Below the pieces are notes generated by a model. The model did no database searches, had not been told where the DNA came from, and was given only the letters and a program-made list of their open reading frames with translations. Below, piece after piece: positions 16,267 through 24,612 of a stretch of DNA of 64,000 bases. The translations under genes were made by a program, and so were the position numbers. This DNA is from JAJYVT01 sp035534455. Lineage in GTDB: Bacteria; Actinomycetota; Acidimicrobiia; Acidimicrobiales; RAAP-2. The stretch covers positions 91,611-155,610 of the forward strand of contig DATLRV010000032.1 in the NCBI GenBank assembly GCA_035534455.1, written 5' to 3'. The stretch's first letter is position 1. Each line of letters starts with the position of its first letter.

Positions 16267-19200
16267 TCAGCCGGCGCCTCGCGCCGTGCCGCCGACGAGC
16301 TCGAAGGCCTGCCACATCGCGGCATAGCGTCCGCCCTGTTCGAGAAGGTCCTCGTGGGTGCCGGACTCCGCGACCCCGCCGGCATGGAGGACGACGATGC
16401 GGTCCGCGGTGCGTGCCGTCTGGAGGCGATGGGCGATCAGGACCGTCGTCCGTTCCCGCGTGACCTCGCGCACCGCTGCGGCGACCTTGGCCTCCGTCGG
16501 CAGGTCGAGGTTGGAGGTGGCCTCGTCGAGAAGGAGGATCGCCGGGTCCACGAGCTGGGCGCGTGCGAGCGCGACGAGCTGTCGCTGGCCGGCCGAGAGC
16601 GACCGCCCGCGCTCGGAGAGGACGTGGTGGTAGCCGCCGGGGAGCTGGGCGATGAACTCGTGGGCGCCCACCGACCGGGCGGCGCGCTCGACGTCGGCGT
16701 CCGCCGCCTCGGGCCTCCCGTAGGCGATGTTGTCGCGCACCGTGCCCGAGAAGAGGAAAGCCTCCTGGGGGACGTAGCCGAGCTGGTGGCGGTACTCGCC
16801 GAGGGTGACGTCGCGCAGGTCGTGGCCGTCGACGGCGACCGTGCCCACGTCGGGGTCGTAGAACCTCGCGATCAGCTTCATGACCGTCGACTTGCCCGCA
16901 CCCGTCTCGCCGACCAGGGCAACCGTCTCGCCGGGAGCGATGGCGAGGTCGATGCCGCGCAGGGCCTCGGGGGGACGGCGGATGGCGTCCGCGGTGACGA
17001 GGAGCTTCGGGTCCGCCGGCCCTCGCCGTCGCCGTGCGGCGAGCCCCGGTCGGACCGGCGCCGTGGGATACGAGAAGTGGAGCCCGTCGAGGACCACCTG
17101 GCCTGTCAGGCGCCCGACCCGTCCGGGCTCTGCGGGATCGGGGGTCCTCGTGTCGATCTGCATGAGCTCGGAGATCCTCCCGACCGAGACGCGCGTCTGC
17201 TGCCACGCGTCGAAGACCTGGGAGAGGCTCTGGATCGGGGAGAAGAACATGTCGATGTAGAGGAAGAAGGCGATCAGCGCACCGGTGCTCATGTTCCCGG
17301 CCGCGACCAGCTCGGCACCGACGCCGAGGACGATGACCTGCGCCAACCCGGAGAGGAACTGGATGAAGGGGAAGTAGGTCGCCACGAGCCGCTGGGCGTG
17401 CACCCGGGACCCGAGGTAGTCCTTGCCGAGCCGCTGGAAGCGGGCGCGCGTCGCCCCCTCGTGGACGAAGGTCTGCGCCTCGCGCACTCCCGACAGGCTC
17501 TCCTGGAAATCGGCGTTCACGATCGCGATGCGCTCGCGGGCCTGGTCGTACAGGACCGCCGCCTTGCGCCGGAACACGACGGTGGCTGCCGAGAGCGGCA
17601 CGACGACCGAGAGCGTGCACAGGCCGAGCTCGGGGTTGATGACGACCAGCGCAACCCCGACCCCGACGAACGTGACCATGGCGACCAGTGCCGAGAGCAC
17701 GCCGTTTTCCATGAGCGACTCGAACTGGTCGACGTCGGTCGTCATGCGCGTCATGATGCGGCCGGCCATCTCGCTCTCGTAGTAGTCGAGTGAGAGCCGC
17801 TGGAGCTGCGCCCAGATCCGGACGCGGAGCGACAGCATGATGCGCTGTGCCGTACGGCCGGTCACGAAGGTCTCGGCGATCTGGTCGACGAGGTCCCCGA
17901 CGGTGATCACGAAGTAGATCCCCGCGGCAAGGAAGAGGACCGACACGGCGTGTGCCGTCACCCCCCCGTCGATGCCGGTCTTGACGAGGATCGGGCCGGC
18001 GAGACTCGCCAGCGCGTCGACGACCACGAAGACGAGGCCGAGCAAGAGGGGCCAACGGAACTCTGAGAACAGCGTGGTGAGCCGGAAACTCCGATCTTGG
18101 CGCGTGTCGCGGTCGAGGTCGACCTCCGCGACGTCACGCACGGGCCGCAGTGCGGAGACTCGTGCGAGGAGCTCGGGGGTCGGGACCAGGCTCATCCTCC
18201 AGCCCCCGCCGGCGCCCCCGAGCCCGGGACCGATCGTCGAGCGCACCGTGACCGTGCCGCCCGTGACTGCCGAGCCGCCAGAGCCGGGGGAGCCCGTCGC
18301 CCCGCCGGGGCGGGGCGCGGGCCACGCGGGTGAAGGGGACGGCGTGGTGGGCGCCATGGGGACGTTCGCGATCGGCGCGGCGGACCGTGCCGAAGCCGTC
18401 GCGGACGCGTCGATCAGCGCGTCGACGCCTCCGCGTACCGCCTCCGCGTGCTCCTCGTCGTCGAGTCCCGAGAGGAGCGAGCGATAGAGGGCGCTGCGTG
18501 CGACGAGCTCCTCGTGGCTGCCCTCCGCGACGATTCGCCCTTCGGCGAGCACCACCACCCGGTCTGCGAGGTGGAGGGTCGAGCGGCGGTGGGCGACGAG
18601 GATGGTGGTCCGTCCGGCCATCACCTCGCGCAGCGCGTCGTGGATCTGCGCCTCGGTGCGGGCGTCGATGGCGCTCGTGGCGTCGTCGAGGATGAGGAGG
18701 CGCGGGTCGTAGAGGATCGCCCGTGCGAGGGCGATCCGCTGTCGTTGGCCGCCCGAGAGGGTGAGCCCGCGTTCGCCGACGACCGTGTCGTATCCCCGGG
18801 GCAGCGCCTCGACGAACTCGTGGGCGCACGCCGCCCGGGCGGCGGCGACGATCTCGTCCGTGGTCGCGTCCGGCCTGCCGTAGGCGATGTTGGCGCGCAC
18901 GGAGTCCGAGAAGAGGAAGCTGTCCTCGTAGACGATGCCGACCTGGTGGCGGAGGGAGTCGAGCGATGCCCGCCGCACGTCGACGCCGTCGACCGTGACC
19001 GACCCCGACGTGGGGTCGTAGAACCGGGCGATGAGCATCGCGAGCGTGGACTTGCCGCTGCCGCTCGGTCCGACGACGGCGATGCGCTCGCCCGCGTGCA
19101 CGTCGAGGTCCACCCCGGCGAGCACCGGTGGGCCGCCGTCGTAGCCGAAGTGGACATCGGCGAAGGAGATGTCGCCACGGAGTGGTGGCAGGGTCACCGC

Positions 19201-20196
19201 GTCGGGCGGATCGGCGATCGCGAGCGGCGTGTCGAGCAGCTGGAACACCCGGTCGAGTCCCGCGCGGGCCTGCTGGCCGATAGTGAGCACGCCGGCCAGT
19301 TGACGTGCCGGGGACATGAGCGCGACCACGTAGGTCGAGAAGGCGAGGAACGTGCCGAGGCTGATCTCGTGGTGCAGCGCCATCCAACCGCCGAGCGCGA
19401 GGATGCCGACCTGGCCGAACGAGGGGATCGCCTCGAGGACCGGTTGGTAGCGGGCCTGGAGGCGTACGGCGCGCATCTGGGAGCTGTAAAGGTCCTTCGC
19501 GGACTCCACGACACGCTCGACCTCGCGTCGCTCCTGTCCGAATGCTTTCACGACGCGAACGCCGTTCAGGTCCTCGTCGACGATGGAGACGAGCTCGCCC
19601 TCACGTTGCTGCGCGTCCCACGTCGCAGGAAAGACGCGCCATCGCATCCGGTAGGAGACGAGTGCGAGCGTCGGGGCGATCACCATGCTCACCACCGCGA
19701 GGAGCGGCGAGAGGTAGATCATGACCCCGAGCGACATCGCCATCAGGAAGACGTTGCCGCCCATGATGGGGATGAAGTTCAAGAGGGCCTGGACGAGGGT
19801 GGTGTCGGAGCTGGCGCGAGCAACCAGCTGGCCCGTCGGCATCCGCGACAGGGTCTGCAGGTCGAGCGCCTGGAGGTGGGCGTGGATGTCGTTGCGCAGG
19901 TCGTACTGCACCTCGAGCCCGACCTGACCGCCGCGGTACCGGCGGACGTGCGCCGCGCCGAACGCGAGGAGCGCCAAGGCCGCGAGGAGGGCGAGCCAGG
20001 GCGCGAGCGGCGTCGTGTGGAGCTCGATGACTGTGTCGACGACCTCGCGGGCGACGAGGGGGACCGCGGTCTGGCACACCGCCCCGAAGATCGCAGCGCT
20101 GATGGACAGGGCGACGTTGCGGCGGTGGCGGAGCATGTAGCCCCAGAGGCGCCGGATCCAACGGTCGGCGGCAGCGGGCGGACGACCGGCCGTCAC
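16267..20196 (-). CDS. Fused heterodimer-like ABC exporter (TMD-NBD-TMD-NBD)
   Basis: A single 1309-residue polypeptide contains two complete ABC exporter halves. TMD1 spans about 20-320; NBD1 has Walker A 'GPSGSGKST' near 376, signature LSGGQ near 480 and Walker B 'LLILDD' in which the catalytic Glu position (about 505) is Asp. A Pro/Gly/Ser/Thr-rich linker (about 565-690) leads to TMD2. NBD2 has Walker A 'GETGAGKST' near 1096, the variant signature LSAGQ near 1200 and a normal 'LLLDEATSNLD'. One degenerate ATP site is typical of heterodimeric exporters such as TM287/288; a fused mycobacterial counterpart is Rv0194. It exports lipids or drugs, substrate unknown. Start GTG 20196 overlaps the MarR stop (GTGA). 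Confidence 0.93.
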   Translation of the reverse strand: MTAGRPPAAADRWIRRLWGYMLRHRRNVALSISAAIFGAVCQTAVPLVAREVVDTVIELHTTPLAPWLALLAALALLAFGAAHVRRYRGGQVGLEVQYDLRNDIHAHLQALDLQTLSRMPTGQLVARASSDTTLVQALLNFIPIMGGNVFLMAMSLGVMIYLSPLLAVVSMVIAPTLALVSYRMRWRVFPATWDAQQREGELVSIVDEDLNGVRVVKAFGQERREVERVVESAKDLYSSQMRAVRLQARYQPVLEAIPSFGQVGILALGGWMALHHEISLGTFLAFSTYVVALMSPARQLAGVLTIGQQARAGLDRVFQLLDTPLAIADPPDAVTLPPLRGDISFADVHFGYDGGPPVLAGVDLDVHAGERIAVVGPSGSGKSTLAMLIARFYDPTSGSVTVDGVDVRRASLDSLRHQVGIVYEDSFLFSDSVRANIAYGRPDATTDEIVAAARAACAHEFVEALPRGYDTVVGERGLTLSGGQRQRIALARAILYDPRLLILDDATSAIDARTEAQIHDALREVMAGRTTILVAHRRSTLHLADRVVVLAEGRIVAEGSHEELVARSALYRSLLSGLDDEEHAEAVRGGVDALIDASATASARSAAPIANVPMAPTTPSPSPAWPAPRPGGATGSPGSGGSAVTGGTVTVRSTIGPGLGGAGGGWRMSLVPTPELLARVSALRPVRDVAEVDLDRDTRQDRSFRLTTLFSEFRWPLLLGLVFVVVDALASLAGPILVKTGIDGGVTAHAVSVLFLAAGIYFVITVGDLVDQIAETFVTGRTAQRIMLSLRVRIWAQLQRLSLDYYESEMAGRIMTRMTTDVDQFESLMENGVLSALVAMVTFVGVGVALVVINPELGLCTLSVVVPLSAATVVFRRKAAVLYDQARERIAIVNADFQESLSGVREAQTFVHEGATRARFQRLGKDYLGSRVHAQRLVATYFPFIQFLSGLAQVIVLGVGAELVAAGNMSTGALIAFFLYIDMFFSPIQSLSQVFDAWQQTRVSVGRISELMQIDTRTPDPAEPGRVGRLTGQVVLDGLHFSYPTAPVRPGLAARRRRGPADPKLLVTADAIRRPPEALRGIDLAIAPGETVALVGETGAGKSTVMKLIARFYDPDVGTVAVDGHDLRDVTLGEYRHQLGYVPQEAFLFSGTVRDNIAYGRPEAADADVERAARSVGAHEFIAQLPGGYHHVLSERGRSLSAGQRQLVALARAQLVDPAILLLDEATSNLDLPTEAKVAAAVREVTRERTTVLIAHRLQTARTADRIVVLHAGGVAESGTHEDLLEQGGRYAAMWQAFELVGGTARGAG

Positions 20197-20777
20197 GTCG
20201 CGGACTCCGCGGCGCACGGCGGCGAGGGAGGCGAGGGCGGCGAAGGTCGCCGGCTCGACGGGGCGGCGTGACGCTCCCGCGCCCGCTCGTCGAGAGCCGC
20301 CCCGAGCGCGGCGAGTGCTTCGGGGGCTGTCGTCGAAGGCGGAAGGCGCCGGAAGACGTCGTCGAGCACGCGGACCATGTCGGCCTCGGCGGCGTCGAGG
20401 ACCCGGGCACCCTCCGAGGTAAGGCGCAACTCGGACGCACGCAGGTCCGTCGCCACCACCGCGCGCTCGAGGAGTCCCGCCCGGCACAGCGTGTCCACCG
20501 CTGCGCTCAGCGTCGGCCGGCCGAGCTCGAAGCGTTCGGCGACCCGTGACGCGCGGTCCTCACCTGCAGCGACCGAAGAGAGGACCCGATACTGCGCGAG
20601 ACCCAGCTCGCCGCTCGCCCGCTCCAGCAGTCGGGCGGCACGGGCGAGGCTACGAACGGCCTCGACCGTGCGCGCCGACGACGCGGGAGCCGTGTCGGCA
20701 GAGGAATGGGGAGCCCGCACCGGCCCGGATCGGGCCTGTGCGGTCGCTGGTGCGGATCGGTCGGGAGCAGCGGGCAT
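20193..20777 (-). CDS. MarR-family transcriptional regulator
   Basis: A 194-residue protein with a winged helix-turn-helix. 'LGLAQYRVLSSVAAGEDRASRVAERFELGRPTLSAAVDTL' and 'RAGLLERAVVATDLRASELRLTSEGARVL' are the recognition helix and wing of MarR proteins. A disordered N-terminus (about 35 residues) and a Pro/Ser-rich C-terminal tail flank the domain. It is coupled by a 4-base overlap to the ABC exporter and probably represses it until a ligand binds. ATG 20777 fits the family better than the earlier ATG at 20879, which would extend the protein through the candidate operator. Confidence 0.87.
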   Translation of the reverse strand: MPAAPDRSAPATAQARSGPVRAPHSSADTAPASSARTVEAVRSLARAARLLERASGELGLAQYRVLSSVAAGEDRASRVAERFELGRPTLSAAVDTLCRAGLLERAVVATDLRASELRLTSEGARVLDAAEADMVRVLDDVFRRLPPSTTAPEALAALGAALDERARERHAAPSSRRPSPPSPPSPPCAAESAT

Positions 20778-20807
20778 CGTGTCTCGACGGAGAGTAGTCC
20801 ATCGATA

Positions 20808-20822
20808 GTTCGAGAATCGAAC
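20808..20822. promoter_or_regulatory. Inverted repeat upstream of MarR (candidate operator)
   Basis: GTTCGA (20808-20813), GAA, TCGAAC (20817-20822) is a perfect 6-bp inverted repeat, 31 bp ahead of the MarR start codon, in a locally AT-rich stretch. Position and symmetry suit MarR autoregulation of the MarR-ABC operon. Confidence 0.4.
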
Positions 20823-20933
20823 AATTGGCAGGCCCGCCCGCCCGGTGATGGGCGGCGCCGATTGAACAGTGGGGCTCAAGATCTCGGCGACCGGACACCG
20901 CGCGCTGAGGGTGATCCGAACCCTCCGGCGGAT

Positions 20934-21254
20934 CTAAGGGCCGCGCTGGATCTGTCTTTCGATCGACGCGACCTTGCCGTGGAGCGCGTCCGCCACCCCG
21001 GGTCGGACGTCGAGCTTCACGACGACGCTCGCTCGTGGGGCGCGCGCCATGACCTGCGTCACGCAGCGGCCGATCAGCGCGAGCACGTCCTCGAGGGAGC
21101 CCTCGACGTTGGTGAACATGGCGTTCGTCTCGTGCGGCAGACCCGAGTCGCGGACGACTCGGACGACCTCTGCGATGACACGGCCGACCGACCCGTCCTC
21201 TCCGACGGCGTCGCCGCCCAGGGGCGTGATCGAAAAGGCTGCCGTGACGGACAT
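20934..21254 (-). CDS. MTH1187-family thiamine-binding protein
   Basis: A 106-residue protein of the DUF77/MTH1187 family. The N-terminal strand 'SVTAAFSITPLGG', 'VIAEVVRVVRDSGLPHETNAMFTNVEG' and the late 'SVVVKLDVRPG' are characteristic. Members form ferredoxin-like tetramers that bind thiamine or related pyrimidines; some are linked to thiamine uptake, but the precise role is not settled. ATG 21254 is the start that fits the family length (about 100 residues). No thiamine genes are adjacent. Confidence 0.85.
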   Translation of the reverse strand: MSVTAAFSITPLGGDAVGEDGSVGRVIAEVVRVVRDSGLPHETNAMFTNVEGSLEDVLALIGRCVTQVMARAPRASVVVKLDVRPGVADALHGKVASIERQIQRGP

Positions 21255-21338
21255 ACGTCCACGATACGGCTCGACGACCGCGGAGCCGTCGGACGGAACC
21301 ATCCGGCGGAGCCAGCGGACGAAACGCTCGGGGTCCCC

Positions 21339-21392
21339 GGTGTGCACGGGGTTCCGCGGTGTGCACGGGGTCCGCGGTGTGCACGGGGTCCC
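21339..21392. repeat. Three tandem copies of an 18-19 bp unit
   Basis: The unit GGTGTGCACGGGGTCCGC occurs three times in direct succession, the first copy with one extra T and the last with CC in place of GC. It occupies the gap between the thiamine-binding gene and the VOC gene. Each unit has a GTGCAC palindrome at its centre. It may be a slippage product or a multi-site operator. Confidence 0.6.
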
Positions 21393-21415
21393 CGGAGGGT
21401 GGCAGCATCCAACCC

Positions 21416-21814
21416 GTGCCGGTTCGCGTCACCGCCCTCGACCACGTGCAGCTCGCGATGCCGACCGGCCGCGAGGCGGAGGCCGAGGCGTTCTATTGCG
21501 GCGTGCTCGGCTTCGCAGTCCGCCCGAAGCCGGCGATCCTCGCGGCACGCGGGGGGAGGTGGTTCGCAGCCGAGGACGTCCAGGTCCACCTCGGTGTCGA
21601 AGAGGACTTCCGCCCGGCGAAGAAGGCGCATCCGGCGTTGCGTGTGGCCGGGTTTGACGACCTTCTCTCGCTGCTCGACGCCCGAGGGCTTCCGTGGCGG
21701 GCGGACGTTGAGCTGCCCGGGCTGCGGCGCGTCTACGTCGAGGATCCGTTCGGCAACCGCCTCGAGCTGATCGACGCCGGCGACCAGGTCGTTGCCGAGG
21801 GGAACTGCGCATGA
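21416..21814 (+). CDS. VOC-family (glyoxalase/bleomycin resistance) protein
   Basis: A 132-residue single VOC domain. 'LDHVQLAMPTGREAEAEAFYCGVLGF' is the first beta-alpha-beta module, 'HLGVEEDFRPAKKAHPALRV' the middle, and 'RRVYVEDPFGNRLELID' the C-terminal metal-ligand strand with its final Glu. The family covers glyoxalases, dioxygenases and antibiotic-binding proteins; the substrate is not predictable. GTG 21416 is the start because the conserved domain begins at residue 4. A 55-bp gap separates it from the next gene. Confidence 0.83.
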   Translation: MPVRVTALDHVQLAMPTGREAEAEAFYCGVLGFAVRPKPAILAARGGRWFAAEDVQVHLGVEEDFRPAKKAHPALRVAGFDDLLSLLDARGLPWRADVELPGLRRVYVEDPFGNRLELIDAGDQVVAEGNCA

Positions 21815-21869
21815 TGCTTCTGCAAATTCCTTGTCCGCTGACGCGACCATTGCGTACGATGTGGAAGGG

Positions 21870-23321
21870 ATGGGGCGAGGGGTTCTTCACCGTGTAGCGC
21901 TGCGAGTGTTGTCCGCCGCGTTGGTGGCCGTCGGGGTCACGGCGGTCGCCGTCGCGCCGTCGACCGCCGGTGCTGCAGGCACGGCGGGGGCCACCGGCGT
22001 GTCGGGTACGACGAGCGGGTCGGGCACCGCGCGGACCTCCGGCACCGCGCGCGCGGACTCCGTCCTCGACGGCCACAGCTACAGCCTCGTCACAGCCAAC
22101 GGGGGTCTCATCGGCTTCGGTGCGGCGCTCAGCTCCTCGGGCCAGGCCAACCCGGCGTCAACGTTCGTCGCTGCCGCGCCGACTCCGGACGGGAAAGGTG
22201 CCTGGGTCGCCGCGGCCGACGGCGCGGTCGAGACGCTGGGTGACGCCGTTTCCCGCGGGTCGATGGCCGGCCATCTACTCGCGAAGCCCGTCGTGGGCAT
22301 CGCGGCCACCCCGACAGGGGGCGGCTACTGGCTGGTGGCGTCCGACGGTGGCATCTTCACCTTCGGCAATGCGGTCTTCTACGGCTCGATGGGCGGTCAC
22401 CGTCTGAAGGATCCGGTTGTCGGCATGGCCGCGATGCCGACAGGCGGCGGCTACTGGGAGGTGGCGTCCGACGGTGGCATCTTCACCTTCGGCGACGCCG
22501 CGTTCCACGGCTCGACCGGCGCGATGCACCTGAAGGCGCCGGTCGTGGGAATGGCCGTGACGTCGACGGGCCTCGGCTACTGGCTCGTCGCGTCCGACGG
22601 GGGCATCTTCACCTTCGGCAATGCGACGTTCCACGGCTCGACGGGTGCCGAGCGTCTCGTGAAGCCGATCGTGGGCATGTCGGCAACCCCCACAGACGGC
22701 GGCTACTGGCTCACCGCGTCCGACGGTGGCGTGTTCACGTTCGGCGACGCGCCGTTCTTCGGTTCCGCCGCCCGCTTCGGGCGTCCTGTCGTCGGGATCG
22801 CCGTGGAGCTCGGGGGCTACCAGAACCCGCTGCGCGCCGTCGCGAGCCTCACGCCCGAGCGCGTGGACCAAGGCGTCGACTATGCCGGCAGCGGCCCCAT
22901 CTACGCGATCGGCGACGGCGTGGTGCTGAACACCACCAACACAGGGTGGCCCGGGGATGGGTTCATCACCTACCAACTGGTCGACGGCCCGGCGGTCGGC
23001 GACATCGTGTACGTCGCGGAGAACGTGGTCCCCCGGGTGTCGATCGGGCAGCAGGTCAACTCCGACACCGTCCTGGGCACACTCGTGGACGCCTACCCGA
23101 ACCTGGAAACGGGGTGGGCGGACCCGCCGGGGAACGGGGAGTCGCTGGCACGCGCCATGGGCCAGTGGAGCACAGCGGCCGGGGCGAGCTCGCTGCCTAC
23201 CGCGTACGGCGCCAACTTCTCGGAACTGCTGACAATGCTGGGTGCCCCCGCGGGGCTCATGATGGGCCCCGTCCAGGGCGCGGTCACATCCGCCTGGCCG
23301 AGCTGGCTCCCCGAGACGTAG
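21870..23321 (+). CDS. Secreted repeat protein with degenerate M23-like C-terminus
   Basis: A 483-residue exported protein. A signal peptide (hydrophobic run about residues 8-28) and an Ala/Gly/Thr-rich linker precede five repeats of about 40 residues. The core is 'GYWLVASDGGIFTFGNA', each copy followed by 'FxGSxG...VVGMAATPTGG'; the repeats probably build a beta-propeller. The C-terminal 170 residues resemble an M23 peptidase ('ERVDQGVDYAGSGPIYAIGDG'), but the zinc-binding His is Gln, so it is probably not catalytic. ATG 21870 has GGAAGG at 21863-21868. Proteins with these repeats are common in Acidimicrobiia; a cell-surface role is likely. Confidence 0.8.
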   Translation: MGRGVLHRVALRVLSAALVAVGVTAVAVAPSTAGAAGTAGATGVSGTTSGSGTARTSGTARADSVLDGHSYSLVTANGGLIGFGAALSSSGQANPASTFVAAAPTPDGKGAWVAAADGAVETLGDAVSRGSMAGHLLAKPVVGIAATPTGGGYWLVASDGGIFTFGNAVFYGSMGGHRLKDPVVGMAAMPTGGGYWEVASDGGIFTFGDAAFHGSTGAMHLKAPVVGMAVTSTGLGYWLVASDGGIFTFGNATFHGSTGAERLVKPIVGMSATPTDGGYWLTASDGGVFTFGDAPFFGSAARFGRPVVGIAVELGGYQNPLRAVASLTPERVDQGVDYAGSGPIYAIGDGVVLNTTNTGWPGDGFITYQLVDGPAVGDIVYVAENVVPRVSIGQQVNSDTVLGTLVDAYPNLETGWADPPGNGESLARAMGQWSTAAGASSLPTAYGANFSELLTMLGAPAGLMMGPVQGAVTSAWPSWLPET

Positions 23322-23355
23322 CCCTCCGCAGCGCGCCCGGTACAGTTCGGGACCC

Positions 23356-23715
23356 GTGGCCCGCCTCATCGACACGCCGACGGTCGTCGCCGCAGCGGGG
23401 ACGCCGCCGAAGACGATTCGCGAGCACGTCGGGCGGGTGAACACGGGCGACGAGGCCTTGAGCGTCGCGCACATGACGAGCCCACCGGGCTGGGCAGAGC
23501 CGTGGCAGTGCCCGGAGTTCGACGAATGGACCGTCGTGCTGTCCGGCGCGGTCCGTGTGGAGGACGCCTCCGGCGCCTTCGATGTCGGTCCCGGCCAGGC
23601 CGTGCATGCGCTGGCGGGCCAGCGCGTCCGTTACTCGACGCCGCACGGAGCGGACTACCTCGCCGTCTGCATCCCCGCGTTCAGCCCCGGGAACGTCCAC
23701 CGCGACGAGGACTGA
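23356..23715 (+). CDS. Small cupin-domain protein
   Basis: A 119-residue protein with a single cupin barrel. 'EFDEWTVVLSGAVRVE' is cupin motif 1 and 'DVGPGQAVHALAGQRVRYSTP' motif 2. The metal-binding histidines are sparse: the first motif has Glu/Asp rather than HxH. It could bind a small carboxylate ligand or act as an isomerase or epimerase; no function is assigned. GTG 23356 is directly followed by conserved sequence. It stands alone between a secreted protein and a decayed VOC fragment. Confidence 0.75.
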   Translation: MARLIDTPTVVAAAGTPPKTIREHVGRVNTGDEALSVAHMTSPPGWAEPWQCPEFDEWTVVLSGAVRVEDASGAFDVGPGQAVHALAGQRVRYSTPHGADYLAVCIPAFSPGNVHRDED

Positions 23716-23945
23716 GAGGGCTCGGGCCCGCCGGGCGCCTGCACGTCGACGTGCACGCGGTTCTTGGTCGACTTCCCTTCGGGCACGCTCGTCGACCAGG
23801 GCGCACGCCGTCGCCGGTCGGCCTCGAGGTCCTGCGTCGCCGGCGCGAGCTGCACGAGAAGGAGCGGAGAGTCCGCGTCGGCGGGAGAGGTCGTGAACGC
23901 CAGCCGGCACCGGGTCGAGGTCGACGTCGACTCCTGGCCGAGGCG
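23705..23945 (-). pseudogene. Decayed VOC-family gene fragment
   Basis: On the minus strand the segment reads '...RLAFTTSPADADSPLLLVQ...SVPEGKSTKNRVHVDVQAPGG'. Actinobacterial VOC proteins of the 'PEPKTVKNRVHLDV' type have the same order: a strand, 'LLLFQ', then 'VPEGKxxKNRVHxDV'. Neither a start with the first VOC module nor the C-terminal module can be found, and the frame runs on into unrelated sequence on both sides. It is best read as a truncated remnant lying between the cupin and MEDS genes. Confidence 0.4.
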
Positions 23946-23979
23946 CCAAGTAGGCGGCCGAGGAACGTAGTGTGCACCG

Positions 23980-24612
23980 ATGGTGTCCGACGGCGGGGGT
24001 CCGCACGAACCCGGCGCGAGCCGTCGAGCGGACGGGTGGTCACCGCCGGTGCACGAGCACGGGCGACGGGCGAACGGCCACGCCGGGTGGACGTTCAACG
24101 GCACCCGGGTGTTCGAGGAACGAGCTGCGTCCTTCCTCGCTGCGGGGCTTGCCGCCGGGGAGCGTCTCATATTCGTGTCGGACGACCCCGACCCCGACCG
24201 GCTGCCTTCCGAGCTCGTCGCCAGTGGTGCGCTACTGGTGCTCAGCACGGGCGAGATCTACGGACCCGACCGCATCGTGGACTCCTTCGTGCAACGGCGT
24301 ACGTTCGAACGCGCCGCAGAAGACGCGGTGTCGATGGGCTATGCGGGACTGCGTGTCACGGCTGACAACACGAGCCTGATCGCCGGAGTCCGCCGTCTGG
24401 ATGCATGGGTGGGTTGGGAGACCGAAGCCGAGGCGCTGATGCAGCGCAAGCGCGTGACCGGGCTCTGCGCCTTCGACGTGGCGAGAGCCGACGCCGCGGC
24501 CCTCCGTGTCGTGATGGCCCTCCACACGTTCGGACCCGATGACGTCGTCGTCGAGGTCGGAGGCGGCTATCCGGCTTCGAGCACCGCCAGGTCGCGCACC
24601 GCGAAGCGGTAG
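23980..24612 (+). CDS. MEDS-domain protein (DcmR-like sensory domain)
   Basis: A 210-residue protein with the MEDS pattern: 'HAGWTFNGTRVFEERAASFLAAGLAAGERLIFVSDDPD' near the N-terminus, then 'RTFERAAEDAVSMGYAGLRVTADNT', and a C-terminal 'ALMQRKRVTGLCAFD'. MEDS domains occur in dichloromethane-regulator DcmR and in anti-sigma/anti-anti-sigma regulatory proteins, where they probably sense a small molecule or bind partner proteins. No kinase or STAS domain is fused here. The 3' end overlaps the convergent DinB gene by 46 bp, so the last residues are constrained by the other gene. Confidence 0.72.
   Translation: MVSDGGGPHEPGASRRADGWSPPVHEHGRRANGHAGWTFNGTRVFEERAASFLAAGLAAGERLIFVSDDPDPDRLPSELVASGALLVLSTGEIYGPDRIVDSFVQRRTFERAAEDAVSMGYAGLRVTADNTSLIAGVRRLDAWVGWETEAEALMQRKRVTGLCAFDVARADAAALRVVMALHTFGPDDVVVEVGGGYPASSTARSRTAKR

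Noticed and set aside
16354..20271. Long plus-strand frames opposite the ABC exporter
   Set aside because: Both are antisense to well-defined ABC domains and consist of charged low-complexity sequence.
22310..22790. CRISPR-like regular DNA repeats
   Set aside because: The repeats are imperfect, in frame, and encode the 40-residue protein repeats of the secreted protein.
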